A DNA stretch of 64,000 bases, taken from assembly GCA_964611125.1 (NCBI GenBank), contig CAZSZO010000007.1, positions 62,001 through 126,000 of the forward strand, in the 5' to 3' direction. This DNA is from JAEUIX01 sp964611125 (lineage in GTDB: Bacteria > Planctomycetota > Phycisphaerae > Phycisphaerales > UBA1924). This document shows, one piece after another, positions 26,121 to 34,702 of the stretch. Both the position numbers and the translations under genes were made by a program. Numbering within the stretch: the first letter of the stretch is position 1; each line of letters starts with the position of its first letter. The notes under the pieces were generated by a model. That model saw only the letters and a program-made list of their open reading frames with translations. It was not told the origin of the DNA and searched no databases.

Positions 26121-26145
26121 TCAGCGGGGCCGCTTGGCCCCCCGC

Positions 26146-26311
26146 GCGCAAAACATGCAGCCCGACCGTAAGGGAGGGCGTTCCGGCGATGTCCCTGCGC
26201 GCAGCACGCAGCGGCGCCATCAGGCCGCCCGGGTACACAACGTGCGCAATGCATGCCGCCCAACCGTGAGGCACGGTGTTCCGGCCTCGCCCCTGCGCGC
26301 TAGCACACAGC
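26146..26311. repeat. imperfect direct repeat, two units of about 66 bp, intergenic
   Basis: Unit 1 runs about 26146-26212 and unit 2 about 26244-26311, starting 98 bases apart. They align through GCGCAA..CATGC, CCGACCGTAAGG against CCAACCGTGAGG, then GTTCCGGC, and CCTGCGCGC..AGCAC.CAGC. The core (CCGACCGTAAGGGAGGGCG) recalls short intergenic repeats I know from planctomycete genomes. A small hairpin (GGGGCC/GGCCCC, 26126-26141) lies just before, after the rplI stop. Confidence 0.65.
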
Positions 26312-26368
26312 CCGGCCGCGCCCCGCTCCGCCCGCGCGCCAAGCTCCCGCCCCCCCTCCCCCCAACCA

Positions 26369-28159
26369 TCACTTGTTCTGCGGGGTCTCCAGCCGCACCA
26401 CCGGCGACATCTCCTTGATCGCCTTGCCCCCGATTGCGAAGTACTGGATCTTCACACCCAGCGAGCAGCGGAAGAAGAGCGTCAGCTTCTGGTCTGTCCG
26501 GCTCTTGCTCAGGCCCGGCAGCTCGTCCTTGCTGGTGATCGGGTTGCCCGGGGTGTAGCGGATCTTGAACGTCTTGCCGTCCTCGTACAGGTAGCCCACG
26601 CACTGGTGCCGCTGCGGCTGGGGCAGGTCGTCCACCAGCGTCGGGGCGCCTTCCGCCGCCGCCGCCGAGCCCGCCAGCAGGTCGAAGTCCGATCCCGGGC
26701 TGACGTTCACCTGCACGATGACCGTGGTCGCGTCGACCAGCAGCTTGTTGACGATCAGCGACTTCTCGCCGCCGCGCTCGAACTTCTCATTGGCGAAGAA
26801 CTCCGCCGTGCCGCCGATGATCTTGTTCTGGTCGTCGGCCTGGATGTCGCGGAGGTTGCCCTTGTTGAGCATCAGGCTCAGCGTGTTGCTCACGCTCACC
26901 GCCGGGCCGCCCTGCGGCTGCGTCTGCGGGTTCGATTTCCACGCCGTCACGCCCGACTTGTCCAGCTCGGCGCCCACCGGGGCCGTTGACGCGTTGAGCA
27001 GCGCCCCGTTCTTGATGGCCTCGTCGCGGGCCTTGGTGTCGGCGAACTTCGAGAACGCCGCCTTCACGGTGAAGGCCTCCCCTTCGCCCTCGCCCACCGC
27101 CAGCCGCACCCCGCGAACATAGAGCGCGATGGGCTTGCTGTCCTTGGGCACCAGGAACTCAAAGGCCATCCGCGGCTCCGACCCGCCGCCGACGGAGCTC
27201 AGGAAGATCCCCTTGCTGTCGAACCGCCAGCGACCCGCGAGCGGCTTGTCACCCTTGGCCTGGCTGATCATCGCGAAGGGCTGCAGTCCCTGCGTCGTCC
27301 CGTCGAGGTTCTCGCACAGCAGCGTCAGGTGCCCGTTGCCGAAGACCACCTGGCTGCTCGACTCGCGCAGACCCGCCTTGGGGGCGATCACGTACCCCTC
27401 GATGCGGTGCTGTCCCGACGTCACGTCCTCACCCGACACCAGCTTCACCTTCTGCGAGCGGGCGTCGTACGTGTCCTTGGTCAGGTCCGGAACCGCCAGC
27501 GTCCCGCCGTCGTTGACGGTGTAGCGTCCCACCAGCGAGACATCACCCGGCCGGGCCGCGAACTTCAGCGTTGCGTCCTCGGGGCCCAGCTTCATCAGGT
27601 GACCGCGATCCGCCAGGTCCGGGTAGTACCGGGCCAGCGATGTGTCGCTGGCGAAGGCGTTCTCCGAGGCGTGCTGGTACAGCGCCGCCACCAGCTTGTC
27701 GGCCGGCAGCCACAGCCCGCCCGTCCGCACCGGTGAGCCGCCGTTATCCGATTCAATGGGCGCAAAGCCCATAAGGTCGCTCTTGCTCGAGATCATCGAG
27801 ACCGACAGGGCGATCATGCCCGACGCGATCAGCCCGATCCCCGCCCCGCACACGCCCCCGCCGACGATGTCCACGATCGGCTCGCACTTGGCGTTGGCCC
27901 GCACCACCGAGTTCACCGCCGCCGACAGACCCCCGGTCACCACCGCGAAGGGCAGCAGCAGCCCGAGGCCCCACGCGACGCTCCCGATGAAGTCGCCGCC
28001 CCCGAGCAGGGCGTTGGAGACCGGCTCCCACACGGCGAAGGCGACCGCGCCGCCCGCCAGGACGCAGGCCAGGTGCAGCACCGCCGAGAAGAACCCGCGG
28101 ATCGACCACAGGTAAGCCACCAGCAGCACCACCGCGATGACGATCACGCTCATGATCAT
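26369..28159 (-). CDS. CvpA-like integral membrane protein with large extracytoplasmic domain
   Basis: 596 residues from ATG at 28159 (another ATG two codons in). Four hydrophobic segments in the first 130 residues (VIVIAVVLLVAYLWSIRGFF, LACVLAGGAVAFAV, GLGLLLPFAVVTGGL, GGGVCGAGIGLIASGMIAL) resemble CvpA (colicin V production) family proteins. About 450 soluble residues follow, rich in beta strands, with no family I recognise. It is the last gene of an apparent operon with PilT and the GspE-like pseudo-ATPase, so a role in envelope assembly or surface transport is possible. Confidence 0.8.
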   Translation of the reverse strand: MIMSVIVIAVVLLVAYLWSIRGFFSAVLHLACVLAGGAVAFAVWEPVSNALLGGGDFIGSVAWGLGLLLPFAVVTGGLSAAVNSVVRANAKCEPIVDIVGGGVCGAGIGLIASGMIALSVSMISSKSDLMGFAPIESDNGGSPVRTGGLWLPADKLVAALYQHASENAFASDTSLARYYPDLADRGHLMKLGPEDATLKFAARPGDVSLVGRYTVNDGGTLAVPDLTKDTYDARSQKVKLVSGEDVTSGQHRIEGYVIAPKAGLRESSSQVVFGNGHLTLLCENLDGTTQGLQPFAMISQAKGDKPLAGRWRFDSKGIFLSSVGGGSEPRMAFEFLVPKDSKPIALYVRGVRLAVGEGEGEAFTVKAAFSKFADTKARDEAIKNGALLNASTAPVGAELDKSGVTAWKSNPQTQPQGGPAVSVSNTLSLMLNKGNLRDIQADDQNKIIGGTAEFFANEKFERGGEKSLIVNKLLVDATTVIVQVNVSPGSDFDLLAGSAAAAEGAPTLVDDLPQPQRHQCVGYLYEDGKTFKIRYTPGNPITSKDELPGLSKSRTDQKLTLFFRCSLGVKIQYFAIGGKAIKEMSPVVRLETPQNK

Positions 28160-28304
28160 GGGAGTTGCTCCGATCCGAACCCGCCAGCCTGAAACAGAAC
28201 CTGTCACAGAACCACTGAAGCAAGAACCGCTGAAACAACCGCTCTGTCAACCGCGGCCCGGCCTCACCGGCCGCCCGCCGCTCGGTCCTTCCCGACCGGC
28301 CGCA

Positions 28305-30050
28305 TCACCCTGCCGCGCCGCCGGAGGTCGCGCGGGTGACTTCTTCGACGCTGGTCATCCCCGAGATCGCCTTCCGCAGCGCCGCCTGCTGCATGCTCGC
28401 CAGGTTCCGCTTCCGCAGCGAGGCCTTGAGCGCCGCCAGGTTCCCCTGGGCGATGTGCTCGCGCTCCTCGTCCCCGAAGCGGTAGACCTCGAAGACGCCC
28501 TCCATCTGGAAGTACCCGATCCCCGCGCACACCGGGCACACCTCGGGCCGGTTCTTGATCAGCACCTGCCCGCCCTTCTTGAACAGCTGCGGGACCTGCT
28601 TCGGATCGGCGATCCCCAGCTTCTTGAGCATCTCCGGCGACGGCGGATACGCAACGCGGCAGTTGGTGCACAGCCGGCGGATGAGCTTGTGCCCCACCGC
28701 CCCCGCCAGCCCCTTGGCCGCCAGCTCGTTGTCCCCCACGCCCTTGATGTACGCCTCCACCGCCGCCAGGGCGCTGTCGGTCCGCACGCAGACGTACACC
28801 CGCGTGCGCTCCAGATCAGCCCTGGCCACTTCTTTGGCCGTGTTGGCGTCGGGCATCTCCGCCACGCCCAGCACATCGGGGTCGCGCCGCAACTGCGACC
28901 GCACCGTGGTCCCGAAGTCCGCCCCCTCCGCCGTGGGGTCGAAGACATTGTGCCGGATGCCCTCCAGCACGCCCTGCTGCTCAACCTCCACCGTCACCAC
29001 GCTCAGCACATAGGCGTCGTGCATCTGCAGCAATGAGAGCAGGGTCGTCGTCCGGCCGCCGTCGGGGAGGCCCGCCACCAGCACCACGCCCTTGCGGACG
29101 GTCTCGGGGTAGGGGTCGCCGTCAGAGGTCTTGAGCGTCTGCCCGGTGAGGACCTTGAGCTCCGCCATCTGGTCGGGCAGCAGCCCGAGCTCCTCGGGCT
29201 TACGCCGCACCACCTGGTCGGCGTCGAAGAGCAGCGTCAGCCGCATCCCGCCCTGCACGCCGATGCTCGTCACCCGCACCTTGTGGACGTTCCCGCCCTC
29301 GGCCACGTTGAGCTCCGCCTGCAGACGCCGCCGCCGGTCGTTCACGTCGAGCTTGGCGCACGACTTCCAGAAGTCGATCAGCTTCAGCGCGTTCGCCGCC
29401 GGCATCGGGTCGCCCGGCTGCCGCACCGAATCGATCAGGTACGACGGGGCGTAGGTCCCGTCCTTGCCCGTCGGCGCCACGTCCACCTGCGACGCCCGCT
29501 TGGCGATCGCCTGCAGGTACATCGCCTCGGCAGCCGTCCGCACTTCGTACTCGGGCGTCGCCGCCGGCGGGGCCAGCACGTCCGCCTTGTCCGGGCCCTT
29601 GATCGCCAGCTTGACCTGCCCGGCGCCCTTGGCCTTCTTGCGCGCCTCGATCTCCGCTTCGCTGGGCTTCTTCATCCGCAGGCTGATCCGGTGCTCCACC
29701 GGCACCCGCTCGTCGCGGTTGGACGCGATGACATACGCCGCCAGCGGCGCCCCCAGCAGCGCCAGCATCGCCCCCCAGCCCGCGAAGAACCCGCCGATCC
29801 CCGCCACCGGCATCACGAACGCCGTCACGATCCCCGCCGTCGCCGCCACCAGGTGAACCGCGTTCCACGTCGTCCGCGGCAGGAAGAACCGCGCCGCATG
29901 CTTGTCGAACACCCGGGACACGATCCACGCCCACCCCGCCAGCGTCAGCAGGTACACCAGCGGCTTCCACGGCGAAACCAGCAGCAGGCCCTCCGCCAGG
30001 GTGCGGCCTTCAGCGAGTAAGAAAGTGGTAGCGAAGCCCGTCGTTGGCAT
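28305..30050 (-). CDS. membrane-anchored GspE/PilB-like protein with degenerate ATPase motifs
   Basis: 581 residues from ATG at 30050. Two to three hydrophobic segments lie in residues 28-110, unusual for this soluble family. The GspE-type fold follows, including the tetracysteine zinc site (CTNC at 461-464, CPVC at 505-508) and the C-terminal GVFEVYRF. The catalytic motifs are changed: the P-loop reads GLPDGGRTTT (residues 327-336) with Arg for the Walker Lys, the Asp box IEDP reads VEVE, Walker B is DPDVLGVAEMPDANT with Glu 398 kept, and the His box is lost. It is probably a non-hydrolysing or weak paralogue that scaffolds a pilus or secretion motor. It sits between PilT and the CvpA-like gene. 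Confidence 0.88.
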   Translation of the reverse strand: MPTTGFATTFLLAEGRTLAEGLLLVSPWKPLVYLLTLAGWAWIVSRVFDKHAARFFLPRTTWNAVHLVAATAGIVTAFVMPVAGIGGFFAGWGAMLALLGAPLAAYVIASNRDERVPVEHRISLRMKKPSEAEIEARKKAKGAGQVKLAIKGPDKADVLAPPAATPEYEVRTAAEAMYLQAIAKRASQVDVAPTGKDGTYAPSYLIDSVRQPGDPMPAANALKLIDFWKSCAKLDVNDRRRRLQAELNVAEGGNVHKVRVTSIGVQGGMRLTLLFDADQVVRRKPEELGLLPDQMAELKVLTGQTLKTSDGDPYPETVRKGVVLVAGLPDGGRTTTLLSLLQMHDAYVLSVVTVEVEQQGVLEGIRHNVFDPTAEGADFGTTVRSQLRRDPDVLGVAEMPDANTAKEVARADLERTRVYVCVRTDSALAAVEAYIKGVGDNELAAKGLAGAVGHKLIRRLCTNCRVAYPPSPEMLKKLGIADPKQVPQLFKKGGQVLIKNRPEVCPVCAGIGYFQMEGVFEVYRFGDEEREHIAQGNLAALKASLRKRNLASMQQAALRKAISGMTSVEEVTRATSGGAAG

Positions 30051-30373
30051 GCCGACTCCCAAAGCGGAAAAGTGCGGACCACATGAAGAACCAGACCGAC
30101 CCCAGTGCCCCCAGGAGGGGGCGGGGCCAAGAGGGCATAAGGATACCGATGTTCGGGCCCCGCGTGTGAACGGTTCCCCGCGATTTGCCGCCCAGGCCCG
30201 AGCCTGAGCCGCAGCCCCTGGTCGCCGGCGCGGCATGGGCCAATCTCGGTTCAGACGCAGGAATGGTCGGGGGAAAGCGGCGAGCCCGCGGTCGGTGCGA
30301 GGAGATCGCGCAAAAACCTCGCCCGGGCGGAGCCCGCAAGCCTCATTCGACCCTGCTGCCGCTCACCGGCCAA
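30051..30373. other. intergenic stretch between pilT-like and GspE-like genes
   Basis: About 320 bases. No gene is supported; frames here are extensions of the flanking genes. It probably holds the leader of the GspE-like gene. No promoter motif was clear. Confidence 0.4.
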
Positions 30374-31621
30374 TCACCGGCTCGGGCCGCCCAGCTTCTT
30401 CAGCCGCATCGTCAGCTCGTCTCGGTTGGGCGTCGCCTCCATCGCCACACGCACGTGGATGAGCTCCTTCTCCACCAGCTCCACCAGCGCGGCGTTGAAG
30501 TCCTTCATCCCGCTCTGCCGCGCCTCCACCGTCTTGAGGTACTCGCGCAGCTCGCCCTCGCGCCCCTCAAGGATGTGCTTCTGCACCACCGTGTTGTTGA
30601 TGAGCACCTCGATCGCCGGGATGCGGTGAATCTCGGGCTTCAGCGTCGGCAGCAGCTTCTGATAGACGAAGCCGCGCATCTGGTAGGCCAGAATGCGCCG
30701 CACCTGCTCCACTTCCTCCGCCTCGAACAGGCCGTAGATGCGGCTGAAAGTCTGCGTCGCGCTCGACGCGTGGATCGTTCCGTACACCAGGTGGCCCGTC
30801 TCCGCGGCGTGCAGCGCCGCCTCGAACGTCTCGTTATCGCGCATCTCGCCCACAAGCACGATGTCGGGGTTCTCACGCACCAGGGCCCGCAGCGCGATCT
30901 TGAAGTCCAGGCAGTCGATCCCGATCTCGCGCTGGTTGATCGTCGCCTTCTTGTCGGTGAAGATGTACTCGATCGGGTCCTCGATCGTGACGATGTGCAC
31001 CGGCTTCCGCTCGTTGACGTAGTCGAGCATCGCCGCGATCGTCGTCGACTTGCCCGAGCCCGTCACGCCGCTCAGCAGCACGATGCCGTTGGGCTGCATC
31101 GCCAGCTCCGACATCGACTCGGGCAGGAACAGCTCCTCGAAGCGGCGGATTTTGCTCGTGATCAGGCGGCACGCGCACGCCAGCTTCCCGCGGGCCTGGA
31201 ACAGGTTCACGCGGAAGCGGTTGTGCTCGTCGTAGTCGTACGCGAAGTCCACCGAGCCGAACTTGTGCAGATCCGCCATCTGCTCCTCATCGAGGATGTG
31301 CTTGGTGATGTCCATGAACTCCTTGGGCGTCACCGGTTCGGTGTCCAGGGACTTCAGGGCGCCGCGCAACCGGATCACCGGCTGCTTGCCGGTCTTCACG
31401 ATCAGATCCGAGGCTGAGAACTTGATCGCCGCCTTCAGAAAGTCGCCGAACCGCGTCGCGTGCGGGTCGTGCGATTCGTCCGGATCCAGGTGGATGTGCC
31501 CGGCAGGGGCCGCGGGAGGGGTCGCGTGGGTGGTGCTCATCGGTGGTGCGCCAGGAGTGGGGGCTTCGCCATGCCCATCCGCCGGCGTTGTCTGTGCGAG
31601 CGGGAGGGGACCGTTGTGCAT
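30374..31621 (-). CDS. pilT: PilT-type retraction ATPase
   Basis: 415 residues from ATG at 31621, chosen because GGGAGA lies eight bases upstream; an ATG at 31540 is the alternative. After a Pro/Ala-rich start, the PilT/PilU signature is complete: FSASDLIVKTGKQPVIRLRG, Walker A GVTGSGKSTT, Asp box IEDPIEY, Walker B NPDIVLVGEMRDNET, His box GTIHASSATQT and AYQMRGFVYQKLL. It should drive retraction of type IV pili. It is the first gene of a minus-strand group with the degenerate GspE paralogue and the CvpA-like protein. Confidence 0.92.
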   Translation of the reverse strand: MHNGPLPLAQTTPADGHGEAPTPGAPPMSTTHATPPAAPAGHIHLDPDESHDPHATRFGDFLKAAIKFSASDLIVKTGKQPVIRLRGALKSLDTEPVTPKEFMDITKHILDEEQMADLHKFGSVDFAYDYDEHNRFRVNLFQARGKLACACRLITSKIRRFEELFLPESMSELAMQPNGIVLLSGVTGSGKSTTIAAMLDYVNERKPVHIVTIEDPIEYIFTDKKATINQREIGIDCLDFKIALRALVRENPDIVLVGEMRDNETFEAALHAAETGHLVYGTIHASSATQTFSRIYGLFEAEEVEQVRRILAYQMRGFVYQKLLPTLKPEIHRIPAIEVLINNTVVQKHILEGREGELREYLKTVEARQSGMKDFNAALVELVEKELIHVRVAMEATPNRDELTMRLKKLGGPSR

Positions 31622-31984
31622 GGCGTAATCTCCCAATGGTACCTCAAACCCGCCCACGAGTGCGAGAAAGTTTCACCCAGGAATCGGCTTTGAGGGCGGC
31701 AGAAGGCCTGCGCCCAGCCCTCCCCGGCCGGGCCTTGGCCCCGGATCGCTTGCGCGCTCCGTTGGTCGGGCTACCGCCCCCGACCTCTGCGGACGAAAAA
31801 ACCTCGGCGATGAGACGCCGACACTCCGACAGTACTATGCGCCCAAATCCGCCCCGTGGTTGCAATCCAGTCGACTTCCCGGGCTTTTCCTGAAATTCGC
31901 CCCTGCGGGCCGGAAACGGGCCGAATTATTGACCCTGTCGGCCAGCCGATTCGCTCACCGTTCCCCTGCTTGACGCCGCTCCCG
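31622..31984. other. intergenic region upstream of pilT
   Basis: About 360 bases holding a minus-strand terminator-like hairpin (31796-31821) and a locally AT-richer section near 31840-31950 that could carry the pilT promoter. No gene or confident -35/-10 pair was found. Confidence 0.4.
31796..31821 (-). terminator. intrinsic terminator or attenuator, minus strand
   Basis: Read on the minus strand, TCGGCG pairs with CGCCGA around TCTCAT, then GG and six T. It lies 164 bases after the stop of the single-TM gene and 175 bases before the pilT start, so it either ends the first transcript or attenuates pilT. Confidence 0.6.
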
Positions 31985-32689
31985 CTACCGCTCCTGGGCC
32001 GCGCGCAGCGCCGCCCGGTCGCGCGCCAGCTCCGCTCCGTCCCCTTCCCCCTCGCCTCTCCCCTTTCCCCTCCCGCCCGAATCGTTCAGCCGCCAGTCGA
32101 TCGCTCGCCGCAACCGCTCCGCCGCCCGCGCCCGGTCGCCCAGCTTCAGCCAGGCTCGGCCGAGGGCCGAGCAGACCGCGGCCTCGCCTGCCGGATCTCG
32201 CGCAAACGCCCCCTCGCCCACCCGCGCGTCCGCCTGCTCAACCAGCGCCCGCGCTTTCTCCCCCGCGTCGCCCTCAAGCGATGGCCCCGCCATCAACGCC
32301 TCGATCAGCCCCGCCACCAGCGCCGCGTCGCCCCCCCGTTCGCCCCCGCCTTCGCCACCACCCAGCAACCCCTGGCTGCGCAGCTCCGCCTCCGCCTCGG
32401 CCTGAATCGCCTGGGCCTCGTTCCGCGCGATGCCCCCCCGCTCCGCCGCCGCTTCGCGGGCCTGGCGCGCAACCGCCGCGGCGTGCGTCCCGATGAGCCG
32501 CAGCACCCAGATTGACCCAGCCGCCACAATCGCGATCGCAATCAGCGCCGCCGCGCCGCCCATGCCCAGCCGCCAGCGCCGCGAATCTGCCGCGCCGCCG
32601 TCACCGCCGTAGCCGTCGTTGCGCGCGTGACCAGACCGGTCACCCGTCAAATCGCCCGTCGATTCGCGGGGATCTTGAGCCTCAGACAT
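31985..32689 (-). CDS. single-pass membrane protein, helical, function unknown
   Basis: 234 residues from ATG at 32689. A polar N-terminus precedes one transmembrane helix (AAALIAIAIVAAGSIWVL, residues about 45-63). An Ala/Glu/Arg-rich coiled-coil-like segment follows, then helices of TPR type (AAVCSALGRAWLKLGDRARAAERLRRA). It resembles the membrane-proximal and TPR parts of planctomycete Ser/Thr kinases but has no kinase domain. No function is assigned. Confidence 0.7.
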   Translation of the reverse strand: MSEAQDPRESTGDLTGDRSGHARNDGYGGDGGAADSRRWRLGMGGAAALIAIAIVAAGSIWVLRLIGTHAAAVARQAREAAAERGGIARNEAQAIQAEAEAELRSQGLLGGGEGGGERGGDAALVAGLIEALMAGPSLEGDAGEKARALVEQADARVGEGAFARDPAGEAAVCSALGRAWLKLGDRARAAERLRRAIDWRLNDSGGRGKGRGEGEGDGAELARDRAALRAAQER

Positions 32690-32754
32690 GCCAGATTATT
32701 GCCCGGCCCGCCGCGCGTCAGAGAGCCTGCCGTGCTTAGGCGAGTCGGTCCGCC

Positions 32755-34599
32755 TCAGCAGCCGAAGTACGCCGAGATGAAGTCCGACAGGTCATCGGGG
32801 TCGACGTTCGAATCGGCGTTGAAGTCCGCCCGGTCGCACGCCGGCGTGCCGAAGTAGCACGCGATGTAATCCGACAGGTCGTCAGGATCGGCGTTGCCGT
32901 CGCTGTTGAAGTCCGCCGGGCACCTGGGCGTGATGATCGTGTCCAGCCGGGCCTTGGCCAGATCGGCCCGCACCAGGCCCGCGCCGAACTGGTCGTCCCG
33001 CCCGGGCTCGCCGAGATCCTCCGCCGTGTCGATCAGCGCCTGCTTCAACTGAGCAACGGTGATGTTGCTGGGGCCATAGACGCCCACCAGCAGCCCCGCC
33101 ACACCGGCAACGTGCGGACACGCCATCGACGTCCCGCTGAAGAACGCGTACGGATCCGCCCGCGTCACCTGGCCCTGCGCGACCGAGACCGTCGCCTGCA
33201 CGCCGCTGATCGCCTGCAGCGCATCGCCGTCTTCCTGTGATATCGCCACCACCGGGATGCTCACATCCGTATTCAGCGTGCCGTTGAACACCCCGCCGTT
33301 GTCATTGGAGACGATCACCGCCGTCGCACCCGCCGCGATGGCGTTCTCCGTCTTCTCGCGGAACGTCAGCGTGCTCCCGGTCGCGGCGCTCACGCCCCGC
33401 CGCCGGATGTGGGCGATGTTCCCCGAGACTTCGGGCGGGAAGTCCGCCGGGTTACCCACGCCGCAGAAGATCGCCGCGCCTGTCGCCGACCCCTGCCCGC
33501 TGCCGCCCACGATCGCGCTCGATCGCGCGACCCCGTCCCAGCTGGCCGTCGACACGTTCTGCTCGGTCAGGTGCGGAATCGTCGATTCCACGCTCACCCC
33601 GGGGGCTGCGATATCGATCAGCGGGCCGAAATTCGAGAACCCCGCCCGGTTCCGGTTCGCATCCACCGCCGCGACCGACATCACCGCGTCGTACGCCGCG
33701 GGGTAAGACGGATCGCTGCTGTTGGAGTTTCCGGCCGCCGCCACCACGAGGACGTTCGCCGCCTCCGCCGCCGCGTACACGTCCGCCTCCGCCTGTGAGA
33801 ATCCGCCGCCGCCCAGCGACATGCTGATGACATTGGCCCCGTTGGCCGCGGCCCACTCGGCCCCGGCCATCACGCCCGAGCTCGCGCCGCTCCCGCCGTT
33901 GGAGAGCACCTTGGCGATCATCAGATCGGCCTCGGGCGCCACGCCGATGACCCCCAGATCGTTGTCGCGGGCCAGCACGGTGCCCGAGCAGTGCGTGCCG
34001 TGGTCGTTGAAGTCATCCACAGCCTGTCCCGAAATGAACGACTGCATGGCCACCGGAACCGGCAGGTCCTCGTGCGCGAGGTCCACACCCGTGTCCAGCA
34101 CCGCCACGCGGGCCCCGCCGCCCCGCCGGCCCGCCGACGTGCTTCCCGCCCACACCGCCGGCGCAGCCACCAGCGTGATGCCGTACGGCGTGCTCTGAGC
34201 CATCGCATGCCGCCAATAGTCCAGCTCGGCGTACATCACGCCCGGGCTCGCCCTGTAGGCCGCCACCGCCGCGGGGGCCCCGTTCAGCGGCACTTCCACG
34301 CATTCCAGACCCGGAACCAGCGTGTAGCTCCGCAGCGTCTTCATCGCCCCCGCCGCGAGATGCGCCGCCCGCACCTGCTCGGCCGTCGCCCCCGGCCCGA
34401 ACCGCACCAGCACCTGGGCTGGGTGATACAGGTCTTCGGCCCCGTCAGCAACCAGCGGCGAGGCCATCCGCGATGGACCCTCAGCCCGCACGTCGCTGTT
34501 CCCGGCGGGCCCGCTCGAAGCGAGTGCACACCCGGCGGTAGCCGAAACGAGCAAGAAAGCCACCCCGATCCGGGGACGGAAATTGCGCGGGGAACCCAT
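32755..34599 (-). CDS. secreted S8 subtilisin-like protease with PA insert and dockerin-like tail
   Basis: 614 residues from ATG at 34599, with GGAGG eight bases upstream. A signal peptide (GVAFLLVSATAGCALASS) may be processed by either signal peptidase. A short inhibitor-like propeptide (VLVRFGPGATAEQVR) precedes the catalytic domain: Asp in AVLDTGVDLAHEDL, His in NDHGTHCSGT, Ser in SGTSMACPHVAG. A PA-type domain (about 160 residues) is inserted between the His and Ser blocks. Two EF-hand/dockerin-like units (DFNSDGNADPDDLSDY, DFNADSNVDPDDLSDF) end the protein, nearly identical at DNA level to the M14 peptidase tail near 7.55 kb. Confidence 0.93.
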   Translation of the reverse strand: MGSPRNFRPRIGVAFLLVSATAGCALASSGPAGNSDVRAEGPSRMASPLVADGAEDLYHPAQVLVRFGPGATAEQVRAAHLAAGAMKTLRSYTLVPGLECVEVPLNGAPAAVAAYRASPGVMYAELDYWRHAMAQSTPYGITLVAAPAVWAGSTSAGRRGGGARVAVLDTGVDLAHEDLPVPVAMQSFISGQAVDDFNDHGTHCSGTVLARDNDLGVIGVAPEADLMIAKVLSNGGSGASSGVMAGAEWAAANGANVISMSLGGGGFSQAEADVYAAAEAANVLVVAAAGNSNSSDPSYPAAYDAVMSVAAVDANRNRAGFSNFGPLIDIAAPGVSVESTIPHLTEQNVSTASWDGVARSSAIVGGSGQGSATGAAIFCGVGNPADFPPEVSGNIAHIRRRGVSAATGSTLTFREKTENAIAAGATAVIVSNDNGGVFNGTLNTDVSIPVVAISQEDGDALQAISGVQATVSVAQGQVTRADPYAFFSGTSMACPHVAGVAGLLVGVYGPSNITVAQLKQALIDTAEDLGEPGRDDQFGAGLVRADLAKARLDTIITPRCPADFNSDGNADPDDLSDYIACYFGTPACDRADFNADSNVDPDDLSDFISAYFGC

Positions 34600-34702
34600 A
34601 CTCAGCACCTCCAGAGGCTTACCAAGTGTTCATACTGAGGAAGAAACCCTGCGGATGCAACCAATCCGGACTTCTCCGCCAACTCCCCGCCAGCGGCCCA
34701 AC

